Assembly: GCF_030651625.1 (NCBI RefSeq)
Contig: NZ_JAUSCF010000024.1
Span: 1-64,000 of the forward strand
DNA: 64,000 bases
From: Hydrogenophaga sp.
GTDB taxonomy: Bacteria > Pseudomonadota > Gammaproteobacteria > Burkholderiales > Burkholderiaceae_C
Direction of reading: 5' to 3'
The translations under genes and the position numbers were made by a program. Shown piece by piece: positions 53,297-61,706 of this stretch (its first letter is position 1; every line of letters begins with the position of its first letter). Under the pieces are notes generated by a model. The model was not told the DNA's origin and ran no database searches. It saw nothing but the letters and a program-made list of their open reading frames with translations.

Positions 53297-54076
53297 TCAC
53301 AGCATTTTCTGAATCAACGCACCCTTGAACAGCACCGGTCCGGTCGGGCCGGTTTCGCTGGGCACGCCGCCCTTGGGTTCCAGGCTGATGGCCAGGGTGG
53401 GCACTTCGCGCACGTCGGCTTCACCAGCGGTCAACTGAAGCAGCCGTTCTTCGCTCAACACCCCCAGTGAACGGGGGCCGCCTGTGGGCGGCAATGCCCA
53501 GAGCTGCAGCGATTTGTCGGCTGCTTCCTGGAAGCCCCCCACACGCTGCAAGGTAAGGCGACCGCTCTTGGGATCGAACGTGACCAGCATGGCCGCACCG
53601 GCCTGTTCGTCGTTGAGCACCGCCACGTATTCGATGGCGGGTGTGGCCTCCAGTTGCGCCTGAAGCTCACCAATCCGGGCACCCAGGTCGTCGCGCAGGC
53701 CCACCGCTGTCACCACGGCGAGCACGGTGGCCAGCGCGCCAGCTGCTGACGCACTGCGCCACACGGTGAGGTTGCGCCACCAGCCACCCGACGCCGGCGC
53801 GGGCGTGGGAATGCGGACCGCGGCCATGGAGGCCTCATCGCGTTCGGCCTGCACCAGGTTGTTGATGCGTGTCCACACGGCAGGTGAGGGCGTGTGGGTG
53901 GTCTGCAGTTCGTTCATGCTGGCGACCCGGCTTTGCCAGATGAGCGCGGCGGCGCGCACCGGCGCTTTTTCCCGGGCCAGGGCTTCAAAGCGGCGGCGCG
54001 CGCCGCCCCGCAAGGTGCCCAGCGCGTAGGCGGCGGCGAGTTGATCGAGCAGTTCAGGATGGTCGTGGATGTTCAT
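53297..54076 (-). CDS. RskA-type anti-sigma factor
   Basis: This 259-residue protein has an N-terminal cytosolic anti-sigma domain (LLDQLAAAYALGTLRGGARRRFEAL, residues 9-33), one transmembrane helix (SAAGALATVLAVVTAVGL, about 110-128) and a periplasmic RskA domain (YVAVLNDEQAGAAMLVTFDP, LQLWALPPTGGPRSLGVL). There is no zinc His/Cys motif of the ZAS type. It starts 10 bp after the sigma gene and would hold that sigma factor inactive until a periplasmic signal. Confidence 0.92.
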   Translation of the reverse strand: MNIHDHPELLDQLAAAYALGTLRGGARRRFEALAREKAPVRAAALIWQSRVASMNELQTTHTPSPAVWTRINNLVQAERDEASMAAVRIPTPAPASGGWWRNLTVWRSASAAGALATVLAVVTAVGLRDDLGARIGELQAQLEATPAIEYVAVLNDEQAGAAMLVTFDPKSGRLTLQRVGGFQEAADKSLQLWALPPTGGPRSLGVLSEERLLQLTAGEADVREVPTLAISLEPKGGVPSETGPTGPVLFKGALIQKML

Positions 54077-54086
54077 GTGCCACCCT

Positions 54087-54659
54087 TCACGCGAAACGCG
54101 CCATGCATTGGCGCAACTGGTCCAGCCCGCGCCTGATCCAGGTTTTCACTGTACCCAGTGGCAGCTTGAGTTGCTGCGCCAGCTCGCCATGGCTGAGGTC
54201 GCGCAGGTAGGCCAGGCTCACCACCTCGCGCTGTTTGTTTTCCAGTTTACCCAGGCATTGGTGCAGTGCCCAGGCCTGCTGGCTGGCCAGGCTGGTGTCC
54301 ATGGGGTTGGGTGAATCGCTCTCCAGCGTTTCGGCCATGGTTTCGTCCATGGTGTCGGTCAGATGGTCGCGCTCGGCCTTGCGGCGACGCAACAGATCCA
54401 GCGAGCGGCTGCGCACGATGAGTCCAAGCCAGGCCATGGGTGGGCTCAGACTGGCGCGGTAGTCCGGCGCGGTGCGCCAGATCTGCAGGAAAGTGTCCTG
54501 CAGCGCATCTTCTGCCCATTCGCTGTTGCGCACCACGCGCAGTGACAGGCCATAGAGCTTGGGCGATGTGAGCTCGTAGAGTGCCTTGAGGGCGGCTTCT
54601 TCGCGAGCCGCCACGCGGTCGATCAGGGACATCAGCAGGGCGTCGGGTTCGAGACTCAT
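54087..54659 (-). CDS. ECF RNA polymerase sigma factor
   Basis: This 190-residue ECF sigma factor has region 2 as LYELTSPKLYGLSLRVVRNSEWAEDALQDTFLQIW (about 25-60) and region 4 as LENKQREVVSLAYLRDLSHGELAQQLKLPLGTVKTWIRRGLDQLR (about 140-185). It pairs with the RskA-type factor directly downstream. The start is ATG 54659; the track start at 55142 runs back into the cupredoxin gene. It is 95 bp downstream of the cupredoxin gene on the same strand, so it may be expressed from the upstream genes or its own promoter. Confidence 0.93.
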   Translation of the reverse strand: MSLEPDALLMSLIDRVAAREEAALKALYELTSPKLYGLSLRVVRNSEWAEDALQDTFLQIWRTAPDYRASLSPPMAWLGLIVRSRSLDLLRRRKAERDHLTDTMDETMAETLESDSPNPMDTSLASQQAWALHQCLGKLENKQREVVSLAYLRDLSHGELAQQLKLPLGTVKTWIRRGLDQLRQCMARFA

Positions 54660-54754
54660 GCGCGCATTGTGAGGGAACCCTGCCGCAACTGCCCATTTGG
54701 GGGCGGATTGGCGCGCCGGCCCATGGCCGGCCAGCCGCAGCTGCCCATGTGATT

Positions 54755-55402
54755 TCACAATCGCCGCCGACGCGGAGTGACCTGGGTGGGCACGCTCACG
54801 GCGGTGACCGGTGCGATCATCAGCTCCGTGGGTTTGCCTTCCAACAGTTGGTCGCTGTGCCACACGCGCACGCTGGCGGCTCCTTCGGGCACGTTGCGCA
54901 TGGTGGCCACGCCGTTGGCGTCGGTCTGCACCGTAAAAGGCGAGTCGGTCACGTAGACGAAGCCACGCATCGAACCGTGCAGGTGGCAGCCCAGTTGAAG
55001 GGCACCGGGCTGGGCCAATGTCACTTCCGCTGAGGCAGGCGTACCGCCTTCGATCCTGCCGGCCAGACGCAGCTCGATGCCGCTTGCGTTGCCGCTCGGA
55101 TTGGTGACGCCAACAGGTACGCCACGCACGTGATGTTCCCACCCGTCGTTGTTCACGAAGGTGACGCGAGAACCGACCGGCAGCACGCTGACCGCTGGCA
55201 CGAACTGCATTTTTTCTTGCGAAATGATGGCCTGCACCGGTGCAGGCGGGGTCGGCCGTGTGCCACCTGCAGGTTCGATCACGACCACGGCGTTGGGCAG
55301 CGGTTTGCCATCGCGTGCAAGCACGGTGACCTGCACGGTGGCGGCCTGCGCGATCATCGCGAAAACCGCAGCACTGGCCAGCAGCATGGGTTTGCAGTTC
55401 AT
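54755..55402 (-). CDS. Exported cupredoxin-like protein
   Basis: This 215-residue protein has a signal peptide (cleavage near residue 20, after MIAQA) and a plastocyanin-like domain. The type 1 copper ligands are plausible: His in NNDGWEHHVRGVP, then Cys, His and Met in QLGCHLHGSMRG (C-x2-H-x2-M). A C-terminal carboxypeptidase-regulatory-like strand pair is present (FTVQTDANGVATMRNVPEG). Databases often label such proteins methylamine utilization, but no mau genes are here. It lies 11 bp after the globin gene. Confidence 0.88.
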   Translation of the reverse strand: MNCKPMLLASAAVFAMIAQAATVQVTVLARDGKPLPNAVVVIEPAGGTRPTPPAPVQAIISQEKMQFVPAVSVLPVGSRVTFVNNDGWEHHVRGVPVGVTNPSGNASGIELRLAGRIEGGTPASAEVTLAQPGALQLGCHLHGSMRGFVYVTDSPFTVQTDANGVATMRNVPEGAASVRVWHSDQLLEGKPTELMIAPVTAVSVPTQVTPRRRRL

Positions 55403-55413
55403 GTCGAGGCCCT

Positions 55414-55890
55414 TCAGCGTGTGTTGATCACGTCGCGGTGCATGGGTGCCAGCAGCGCCAGCATCTGGTTCTGGCGCTTGAAGGGAATGCCTCGCGCGTC
55501 CATGCTTTGTTGCAGCACTTCCACCAGCGCATTGAAGTGACCTTTGGTCACGTCCATGTTGGCATGGGCGGTTTTCATGTCGGGACCGTTGTAGACGCAG
55601 GGGCCACCGGTGAGCTGGCAGAGCTGGTCGGTCAATGAGCGTGAAAGATTGTCGAGGTTGGTGTCGGCGAACTGATCGCCGATGCGTGGGTCGGTCTTGA
55701 GGCGCACGACGAAGTCATCCATGAGGCTGCGAATGCCGGCCTGTTCTCCGAAGGCCAGATAAAGGCCCGAGGCTGGGGCCACTGGGTAGGCCGACGCGGC
55801 CGAGGGTGCCATGGGCGCGGACTGTGCGGTGGCATGGCTGCTGCCTAAGGCCATCAGAGCGAGAGAAGCGCAGGTGATGAAGTGTTTCAT
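55414..55890 (-). CDS. Exported group 1 truncated hemoglobin
   Basis: This 158-residue protein has a signal peptide (about residues 1-23, GSSHATAQS) and then a trHb1 domain. Visible parts are FGEQAGIRSLMDDFVVRLKT, GGPCVYNGPDMKTAHANM with the proximal His, and the end FKRQNQMLALLAPMHRDV. Two Cys (QLCQLTGGPC) could form a disulfide in the periplasm. Truncated globins normally act in the cytoplasm in O2 or NO chemistry; export is unusual. Start ATG 55890. Confidence 0.88.
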   Translation of the reverse strand: MKHFITCASLALMALGSSHATAQSAPMAPSAASAYPVAPASGLYLAFGEQAGIRSLMDDFVVRLKTDPRIGDQFADTNLDNLSRSLTDQLCQLTGGPCVYNGPDMKTAHANMDVTKGHFNALVEVLQQSMDARGIPFKRQNQMLALLAPMHRDVINTR

Positions 55891-55945
55891 GATTGGTTTG
55901 AAAAAAGGGTGGATACAGGTGGCACAAGTGGCGAAGTACCGGCGC

Positions 55946-56899
55946 TCAGAACGCAAACTGGGCCGACACATACACGCCCGTCTGCTTCTTGTTGTTGGTG
56001 GTGGCGGGCACCACGCGGCCCAGGTCCACATAGGCTGCGGTCAGCGACACGTTCTTGCTCGGCGCCCAGGCTATGAAGATGTCTTTCCAGGCGTCGGCGC
56101 GCAGGCCATCACCCAGGCCGGCGGCGGCACCGGCGCGCTGCAGCTTGTTGGGCATGTCGCGGTATTCGAATCCCACTGCGATGTTCTTGCTGATCAGGTA
56201 GGCCACTGAAAACTCGGGCAGAAATTCGTAGCCGTTGTCGGCACCTCCCAGGCGTGCGCCGTGGCCCAGCAGGCCGTTCTGGTTGGCTTTGGTGGCGCGC
56301 AGCGTGGCGTTGACCAGCACGCCTTGCGCAAGGAACAGTTTGGTGGCGTTCACATACACGTCGGTACCACTGCGCTTGGCACCCAGGGCATCGAGCGTGG
56401 CATCCAGCCCGCTGGACTGCAACTGCTTGTGTTGCACACCCACAGCAATCTGTGGCATCAGCGTGTTGCTGTCGAGGATCGCGTCGCCGGCGACGCGCAC
56501 CTTGGCACCAAAGATGTTTTGCTTCAGGTCCAGTCCGGGCAGGCCCAGCAGTGTTCCGGTGATGCCGGTGTCGAAGTTCTGGTGGCCGAACGAGAGTTCC
56601 AGACGGTCGTTGAAGCCCACGGCCACGCCCGTGGCGGTCAGGCCGTAGTCCTGCGTTTCGACGCGGCTCAGATAGGCCGACATGCCGCGCTCGCCTTCGG
56701 TGGCCTGGGTGCCGATCACGGCCCAGGGCGAAATGCCGCCACCGGCGGCACCTTCGATTGTGCTGACGCCACCTGTCAACAGCAGCTTGCCGGTATCGGC
56801 ATGTGCGGGAGTGGCGACGGCCAGCAGGACGGCGGCGGTCAACGGCAACAGGCCCCTGCTGAGCAGGGCGCAACGGTGAGGAGTGGCAAGCAGGTTCAT
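55946..56899 (-). CDS. DUF3034 outer-membrane beta-barrel protein
   Basis: This 317-residue protein has a signal peptide (ending TPAHAD, about residue 35). Alternating strands end with a C-terminal Phe (YVSAQFAF), the barrel signature. DUF3034 features are LLLTGGVSTIEGAAGGGISPWAVIG and DNGYEFLPEFSVAYLISKNI. It is the first gene of the operon with the globin, cupredoxin, sigma and anti-sigma genes. Function unknown; a pore or surface barrel is inferred. Confidence 0.85.
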   Translation of the reverse strand: MNLLATPHRCALLSRGLLPLTAAVLLAVATPAHADTGKLLLTGGVSTIEGAAGGGISPWAVIGTQATEGERGMSAYLSRVETQDYGLTATGVAVGFNDRLELSFGHQNFDTGITGTLLGLPGLDLKQNIFGAKVRVAGDAILDSNTLMPQIAVGVQHKQLQSSGLDATLDALGAKRSGTDVYVNATKLFLAQGVLVNATLRATKANQNGLLGHGARLGGADNGYEFLPEFSVAYLISKNIAVGFEYRDMPNKLQRAGAAAGLGDGLRADAWKDIFIAWAPSKNVSLTAAYVDLGRVVPATTNNKKQTGVYVSAQFAF

Positions 56900-57159
56900 G
56901 GGGGTGGTTGGAGGTGGGTTTGGTACAGGGAGCTTTGAGCGCCGAACCCCTGCACAAGGCTATTTGGGGTCGACATCATCAATACGCGCCACCGTCGCGA
57001 ATGGATTCATGTCGGCATGAGAACTTCTAAAGACGAGCAATTTGCTTGGTTTTTCTGAATCCAGTTCCGGTGTGTCCTGCGTATTGACCGTGACGGCTGT
57101 CACACATGGCGCCCCGTCAACCAATGAACCCTCACATCAACAAGTCAACAGGACACACC
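56900..57159. promoter_or_regulatory. Divergent promoter region, DUF3034 operon / ferritin-like gene
   Basis: This 260-bp gap has no gene. It contains the palindrome GTGAC-GGCT-GTCAC at 57090-57103, upstream of the ferritin-like gene. On the minus strand there is a GGAAC, typical of ECF -35 elements, at about 57064, although a matching -10 was not found at the right spacing. It is the natural place for autoregulation by the linked sigma factor. Confidence 0.4.
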
Positions 57160-57756
57160 ATGAGCACCCTCCAGAATCCCCCATCCCTGATCACTTCACC
57201 GGCTTCGCGCCGTGGCTTCATCCGCGGTGGCGGCGCCCTCTCGGCCGTTGCGGTGGCACTGCTCGCAGGCAAGGATGTGATGGCGCAAGGCATGAAGAGC
57301 GACACGTCGAAGGACGTGGACATCCTCAACGTGGCTCTGGGTCTGGAGCATGAAGCCATCAACGCCTACCAGCTCGGTGCAGGCAGTGGCCTGCTGCAAA
57401 AGCCTGTGCTGGACGTGGCAGTGCAGTTCCAGGGGCACCACAAAACCCATCGCGATGCGCTGGTGGCCACCATCCAGAAACTGGGCGGGAAACCTGTGGC
57501 CGAGATGAAGCTTGAGGAATACGCCAAGGCGCTCAACGCTGGCGCACTCAAGAGCCAGGGTGACGTGCTCGACCTGGCCGCGCGCCTGGAGCTGGGCGCC
57601 ACGAATGCCTACCTGAGCGTGATTCCCGCACTGGGCGACCGCGAGCTGGCCAAGGTCGCCGCGCGACTCGCGGCCGACGAAACCATGCACTACACGGTGC
57701 TTACCAGTGCGCTGGGCCGTTCGCTGCCACCAGGCGCACTGTCTTTCGGCGCCTGA
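57160..57756 (+). CDS. Tat-exported ferritin-like domain protein
   Basis: This 198-residue protein has a Tat signal (SRRGFIRGGGALSAVAVALL, about residues 17-36) and a four-helix ferritin-like domain. Carboxylate/His motifs are GLEHEAINAYQLG, GHHKTHRDAL, RLELGATNAYL and ADETMHYTVLT. Such DUF4439-type proteins may bind a di-iron site; export through Tat fits a folded metalloprotein. It is divergent from the DUF3034 operon. Start ATG 57160, with AGGA upstream. Confidence 0.88.
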   Translation: MSTLQNPPSLITSPASRRGFIRGGGALSAVAVALLAGKDVMAQGMKSDTSKDVDILNVALGLEHEAINAYQLGAGSGLLQKPVLDVAVQFQGHHKTHRDALVATIQKLGGKPVAEMKLEEYAKALNAGALKSQGDVLDLAARLELGATNAYLSVIPALGDRELAKVAARLAADETMHYTVLTSALGRSLPPGALSFGA

Positions 57757-57861
57757 ACATTTGAGTCTCCAAGGACCGGGGCGGTCATGCGCCGCCTCGG
57801 CCTTTATTGCTGTCACTTTTGTTTTTTCAACCCTGCCTACAAGCACTTCGAGGAGTTACCC

Positions 57862-58413
57862 ATGATCATCAAGACCACCCTGGCCGCTGCCGCCGCCCTT
57901 TCCCTCGCTGCCTGTGCCTCCAACATGAGCGCACCGTCACCCATGACGTATTCCCAGGCTGCCCTTCCCGCCGCCGTGCAGGTGCCCGCCGGCAACAAGG
58001 TGGTGATGGAAACCGTTGGCGTGGGCCAGATCACCTACGAATGCCGTGTCAAGACCGACATGCCCGGCCAGTACGAGTGGGTGTTTGCGGGCCCCGACGC
58101 CAAGCTGATGGACCGCAGTGGCAAGCAGGTGGGCACGTACTATGGCCCGCCCGCTACCTGGGAAAGCATGGACGGTTCCAAGCTCACCGCCACCCAGCTC
58201 GCGGTGGCACCCGGTGGCACGGGCAACATTCCGCTTCAGCTGGTGAAGGCCAACCCCGCCATGGGCATGGGCGCCATGCAGGGCGTGAGCTACATCCAGC
58301 GCGTGGCCACCAAGGGTGGCGTTGCGCCAGCGATGCCCTGTGGTGCAGCCAACACGGGTGTCAGGCAGATCGTGAACTACGAAGCCGACTACATCTTCTA
58401 CAAGGCGGGCTGA
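57862..58413 (+). CDS. DUF3455 lipoprotein
   Basis: This 183-residue protein has a lipoprotein signal (AAALSLAACASNM, Cys near residue 18). The DUF3455 domain is QVPAGNKVVMETVGVGQITYEC, GPDAKLMDRSGKQVGTYYGPPATWES and YIQRVATKGGVAP. Function unknown; fungal and bacterial members are secreted. GAGGAGTTACCC precedes ATG 57862. It lies about 105 bp after the ferritin-like gene on the same strand. Confidence 0.88.
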   Translation: MIIKTTLAAAAALSLAACASNMSAPSPMTYSQAALPAAVQVPAGNKVVMETVGVGQITYECRVKTDMPGQYEWVFAGPDAKLMDRSGKQVGTYYGPPATWESMDGSKLTATQLAVAPGGTGNIPLQLVKANPAMGMGAMQGVSYIQRVATKGGVAPAMPCGAANTGVRQIVNYEADYIFYKAG

Positions 58414-58506
58414 TCTTTGCCCGACCGGACCAGAGGGCACCTTCTGGGGCCTTCGGGTTCGATCTTTGCATGGCTGTGGATCTGGCCATGAACACGGCTC
58501 ATGCGT

Positions 58507-59568
58507 TCATGCCGCGTGGTTGAATCCTTCCAGCAGATTCACAGCATTGGTGCCCACCGCCTCTACTGCGTAGCCGCCCTCGAAGGTGAAGAGCGTGGGC
58601 TGACCGGCACTGGCCAGCGCTGCACCCATGGCGAAATAGTCACCGCTCTGAAGCGTGAAGCCTGAGATCGGGTCGCCTTCAAAGGTGTCCAGGCCCATGG
58701 GCACCACCAGCGCGTCCGCCTTGAATGCGGCAACAGCGTCCAGCGCCTGGTCCAGCGCCGCGCGCCAGGTGGCAAAGTGGGTGCCGCGTGGCAGCGGCAG
58801 GTTCAGGTTGAAGCCTTCGCCTGCGCCGGTCCCTCGCTCGTCTGCATGGCCGAGGAAGAACGGGTATTCGGTCGTCGGGTCTCCGTGGATGGAGACCGTG
58901 AGCACGTCGTCCCGCTCATAAAAGATGGTTTGTGTACCGTTGCCATGGTGGTAGTCCACGTCCAGCACAGCCACCCTTGCCAGACCGCCGTCGCGCAGGG
59001 TCTGTGCGGCAATGGCGGCGTTGTTCAGGAAGCAGTAACCGCCAAAAAAATCCGGCCCGGCGTGGTGGCCGGGGGGGCGGGAAAGTGCGAAGGCACTGCG
59101 TTGGCCGGCGAGCAACGCTTGTGCAGCGGCCAGTGCGCAGGCTGCGCCGCCACGCGCAGCCGCCCAGGTGCCAGCGGTCAGTGGTGAGCCCGAATCGAAC
59201 GAAAACAAACCCAGGCGCGCGGCGAAGTTGTGTGGCAGAGCGTCGGTACGGAAGCCGTTCGGATTGCCCAGAGGCCACACAGAGGGCAGGGCATCACGCT
59301 GCGCGTTCTGCGGGTCCATGGCCACCCATTCGTCCCAGGCGCTGACCAGAAATTCCAGGTAGCGTGCACGGTGTACGCGTGCGATGGCCGCATCCAGCTC
59401 GGTGTCGCCCACTGCGGGGGTTTCCAGTGCCCCCAGAGGGCGACGCTGCAGTTCAGCCAAGACAAAATCCAGGCGCGCCGGTACTTCGTGGCAGGGCACC
59501 ATGCGGCCACGAAACATTTCTTCACGTCCCTGGTGCAGGTTGTGGTGGGGGTTGTAGATGGTTTTCAT
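58507..59568 (-). CDS. Histone-deacetylase-superfamily amidohydrolase
   Basis: This 353-residue class II HDAC-like enzyme has SRPPGHHAGPDFFGGYCFLNNAAIAA (catalytic His pair), VAVLDVDYHHGNGTQTIFYERD (zinc Asp and His) and GLDTFEGDPISGF (second zinc Asp). These bacterial enzymes deacetylate polyamines or other small acetyl amides. It is divergent from the PPi-PFK gene, about 190 bp between starts. Confidence 0.93.
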   Translation of the reverse strand: MKTIYNPHHNLHQGREEMFRGRMVPCHEVPARLDFVLAELQRRPLGALETPAVGDTELDAAIARVHRARYLEFLVSAWDEWVAMDPQNAQRDALPSVWPLGNPNGFRTDALPHNFAARLGLFSFDSGSPLTAGTWAAARGGAACALAAAQALLAGQRSAFALSRPPGHHAGPDFFGGYCFLNNAAIAAQTLRDGGLARVAVLDVDYHHGNGTQTIFYERDDVLTVSIHGDPTTEYPFFLGHADERGTGAGEGFNLNLPLPRGTHFATWRAALDQALDAVAAFKADALVVPMGLDTFEGDPISGFTLQSGDYFAMGAALASAGQPTLFTFEGGYAVEAVGTNAVNLLEGFNHAA

Positions 59569-59757
59569 GTGTGGTGCGCTTGCGTTCCATGGTTCGGACC
59601 AGAAAACGGGCTGTGATGGTCTCGAGCAGGGAAATCAGTCTGACCCTGCCTGTGAAGAAGGAAAGTGTGCCACTTGGAAATGGGCGCCGCGCCGTGCATC
59701 ATGATGCAGTTGCCGTCGTGCGGCGTCCGAACTCCCCTACCTATTCAAGGAAAACCC
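59569..59757. promoter_or_regulatory. Divergent promoter region, HDAC-like / pfp
   Basis: This 189-bp gap separates the divergent genes. A ribosome site AAGGAAAA precedes pfp. No strong palindrome was found. Confidence 0.3.
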
Positions 59758-60975
59758 ATGCCATCCGGAAAAATCCTCGTCGCCCAGGGTGGTGGCCCCA
59801 CCGCCGTCATCAACCAGTCGCTCGTGGGGGTGGCGCTGGAGGCGCGGCGTTTTCAGCAGGTGCAGCGGGTGTACGGTGCTCGCCATGGTGTGCGCGGCAT
59901 CGTGGATGAAGACTTTCTCGACCTCACCCAGGAAACCAGCCACAACCTGGAAGCGGTGGCCAACACGCCGTCTTCGGCGCTGGGCTCCACCCGCGACAAG
60001 CCCGACCTCAAGTACTGTCAGGAAATCTTCAAGGTGCTGCGCGCGCACGAGATCGAACACTTTTTCTACATTGGTGGCAACGACTCTTCGGACACCGTGC
60101 GCATCGTCAGCGAAGAAGCCCGCAAGGCCAGCTACCCACTGCGCAGCATCCACATTCCCAAGACGATCGACAACGACCTGGTGGGCAGCGACCACACGCC
60201 CGGTTTCCCATCGGCTGCGCGTTTCGTGGCGCAAGCCTTTGCCGGTGCCAACCTCGACAACGCAGCCTTGCCTGGGGTGTACGTGGGCGTGGTCATGGGA
60301 CGGCATGCGGGTTTTCTGACCGCGGCTTCGGCGCTGGGCAAGAAGTTTCCCGATGACGGCCCGCACCTGATCTACGTGCCTGAGCGTGTGTTCGACATTC
60401 CCCGATTCCTGGCCGACGTGAAAGCCACTTACGAGCGCTTTGGACGCTGCGTGATCGCGGTGAGCGAGGGCATTCACGACGCTTCGGGCCAGCCCATCAT
60501 CACCCAGCTGGCCAGGGACGTGGAGAAGGACGCCCATGGCAACGTGCAACTCTCAGGCACCGGCGCACTGGCCGATCTGCTGTGCGAGGAGATCAAGACC
60601 AAGCTCGGCATCAAACGCGTGCGTGGCGACACCTTCGGCTACCTGCAGCGCAGCTTCATCGGCTGCGTGTCGGACGTGGACCAGCGTGAGGCCCGCGAAG
60701 TGGGCGAAAAGGCGGTTCAGTTTTCCATGTGGGGTGGCGTGGATGGTTCGGTGGCCATCAAGCGCACGGGTTTTTATTCGGCCGACTACGAACTGCTGCC
60801 GCTGGAGGCCGTGGCGGGAAAGACGCGGGTCATGGAAGACGAGTTCATCACCGCCAGCGGCACCGATGTGACCGATGCCTTTCGCCTTTATTTGCGGCCG
60901 CTGCTGGGTTCGGGTATGCCGGACGCCTTCCGGCTGCGCCCCAACGGGGTGTCCAAAGTGTTGAACACCCGTTAG
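59758..60975 (+). CDS. pfp: Diphosphate-fructose-6-phosphate 1-phosphotransferase
   Basis: This 405-residue PPi-type phosphofructokinase carries out reversible phosphorylation of fructose 6-phosphate with PPi. N-terminal ILVAQGGGPTAVINQSLVG, FFYIGGNDSSDTVRIV (phosphate-donor loop), HIPKTIDNDLVGSDHTPG (catalytic PKTIDND) and VGVVMGRHAGFLTAAS are visible. GGND in place of the ATP-type GGDGS is consistent with PPi use. In an organism lacking ATP-PFK this would serve glycolysis and gluconeogenesis (inference). Confidence 0.92.
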   Translation: MPSGKILVAQGGGPTAVINQSLVGVALEARRFQQVQRVYGARHGVRGIVDEDFLDLTQETSHNLEAVANTPSSALGSTRDKPDLKYCQEIFKVLRAHEIEHFFYIGGNDSSDTVRIVSEEARKASYPLRSIHIPKTIDNDLVGSDHTPGFPSAARFVAQAFAGANLDNAALPGVYVGVVMGRHAGFLTAASALGKKFPDDGPHLIYVPERVFDIPRFLADVKATYERFGRCVIAVSEGIHDASGQPIITQLARDVEKDAHGNVQLSGTGALADLLCEEIKTKLGIKRVRGDTFGYLQRSFIGCVSDVDQREAREVGEKAVQFSMWGGVDGSVAIKRTGFYSADYELLPLEAVAGKTRVMEDEFITASGTDVTDAFRLYLRPLLGSGMPDAFRLRPNGVSKVLNTR

Positions 60976-61098
60976 CAATATTGCAGGAAATGCCCGCCCT
61001 TGTCGGGAACCGGATGGCCATTGGAAGCTTCCCAGGATCAGGTTGGAATCTGACGCACCACCTTCACGACACATCCATTCGGTGTTTTTTTGACTGTC

Positions 61099-61431
61099 AT
61101 GTTGAAGTATTTCCTCATCTTGGCCGCCAGCGTGCTGTTGAGCACGGGCGCCCACGCCGACAACTGCGAGCCTCTGCGTGCTCGGATCGAGGCCAATATC
61201 GCTGCCAAAGGCGCGACGGGCTTTACGGTCACCGTGGTCAACGCAGATGCCGTGGTCTCGGGTGACACCGTGGGCACCTGCGGCCAGGGCACGAGGAAAA
61301 TCGTCTACGCGCGAGGTTCAGATGCTCCTGGCGGTGCAGCCGCGCGCCCCAAGCGCACATCCTCAGACGAGGACATCTGGGTCGAGTGCCGCGACGGATC
61401 GATGGTCAAAGGCGGTGGCTGCAAGCCCTGA
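61099..61431 (+). CDS. DUF1161 periplasmic protein
   Basis: This 110-residue protein has a signal peptide (ILAASVLLSTGAHAD, cleavage near residue 21). The DUF1161 pattern is NCEPLRARIEANIAAKGATGFTVTVV and GDTVGTCGQGTRKIVYAR, with Cys residues spaced for disulfides. Function unknown. Start ATG 61099; a TTG at 61090 is the ORF-track start. Confidence 0.85.
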   Translation: MLKYFLILAASVLLSTGAHADNCEPLRARIEANIAAKGATGFTVTVVNADAVVSGDTVGTCGQGTRKIVYARGSDAPGGAAARPKRTSSDEDIWVECRDGSMVKGGGCKP

Positions 61432-61706
61432 AAATCCATGCCACGCCTTGTTCAAGCCCTCAATCAGAACGGGTGTTGTCTTCCCACCTTGCATGGCTTG
61501 CTGGTATGAATTGCCGGGTAACGCGGGGGTTGTTCTGGCCATCAACGACCAGAAAATCCACGAAACTGCAATCATGAAAGCTGCGTGAAGACAGCACAGT
61601 GGGCGGGTGACTCCGACCAGCAGAGCCCCCTTGGCTCCGATCCTCACCAAAAAGATCGCTCACTGACCGCTTGTTCTGGCGATTGCCTTCTTTTTTGAAG
61701 TGATGA
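61432..61706. other. Intergenic stretch without recognised features
   Basis: About 275 bp between the DUF1161 gene and the HATPase gene. Short ORFs in both directions show no family similarity. No strong hairpin-plus-T-run terminator or operator was seen. Confidence 0.4.

Noticed and set aside
54755-55402. Annotation as methylamine utilization protein
   Set aside because: No mau genes are present; the visible features support only an exported cupredoxin-like fold.
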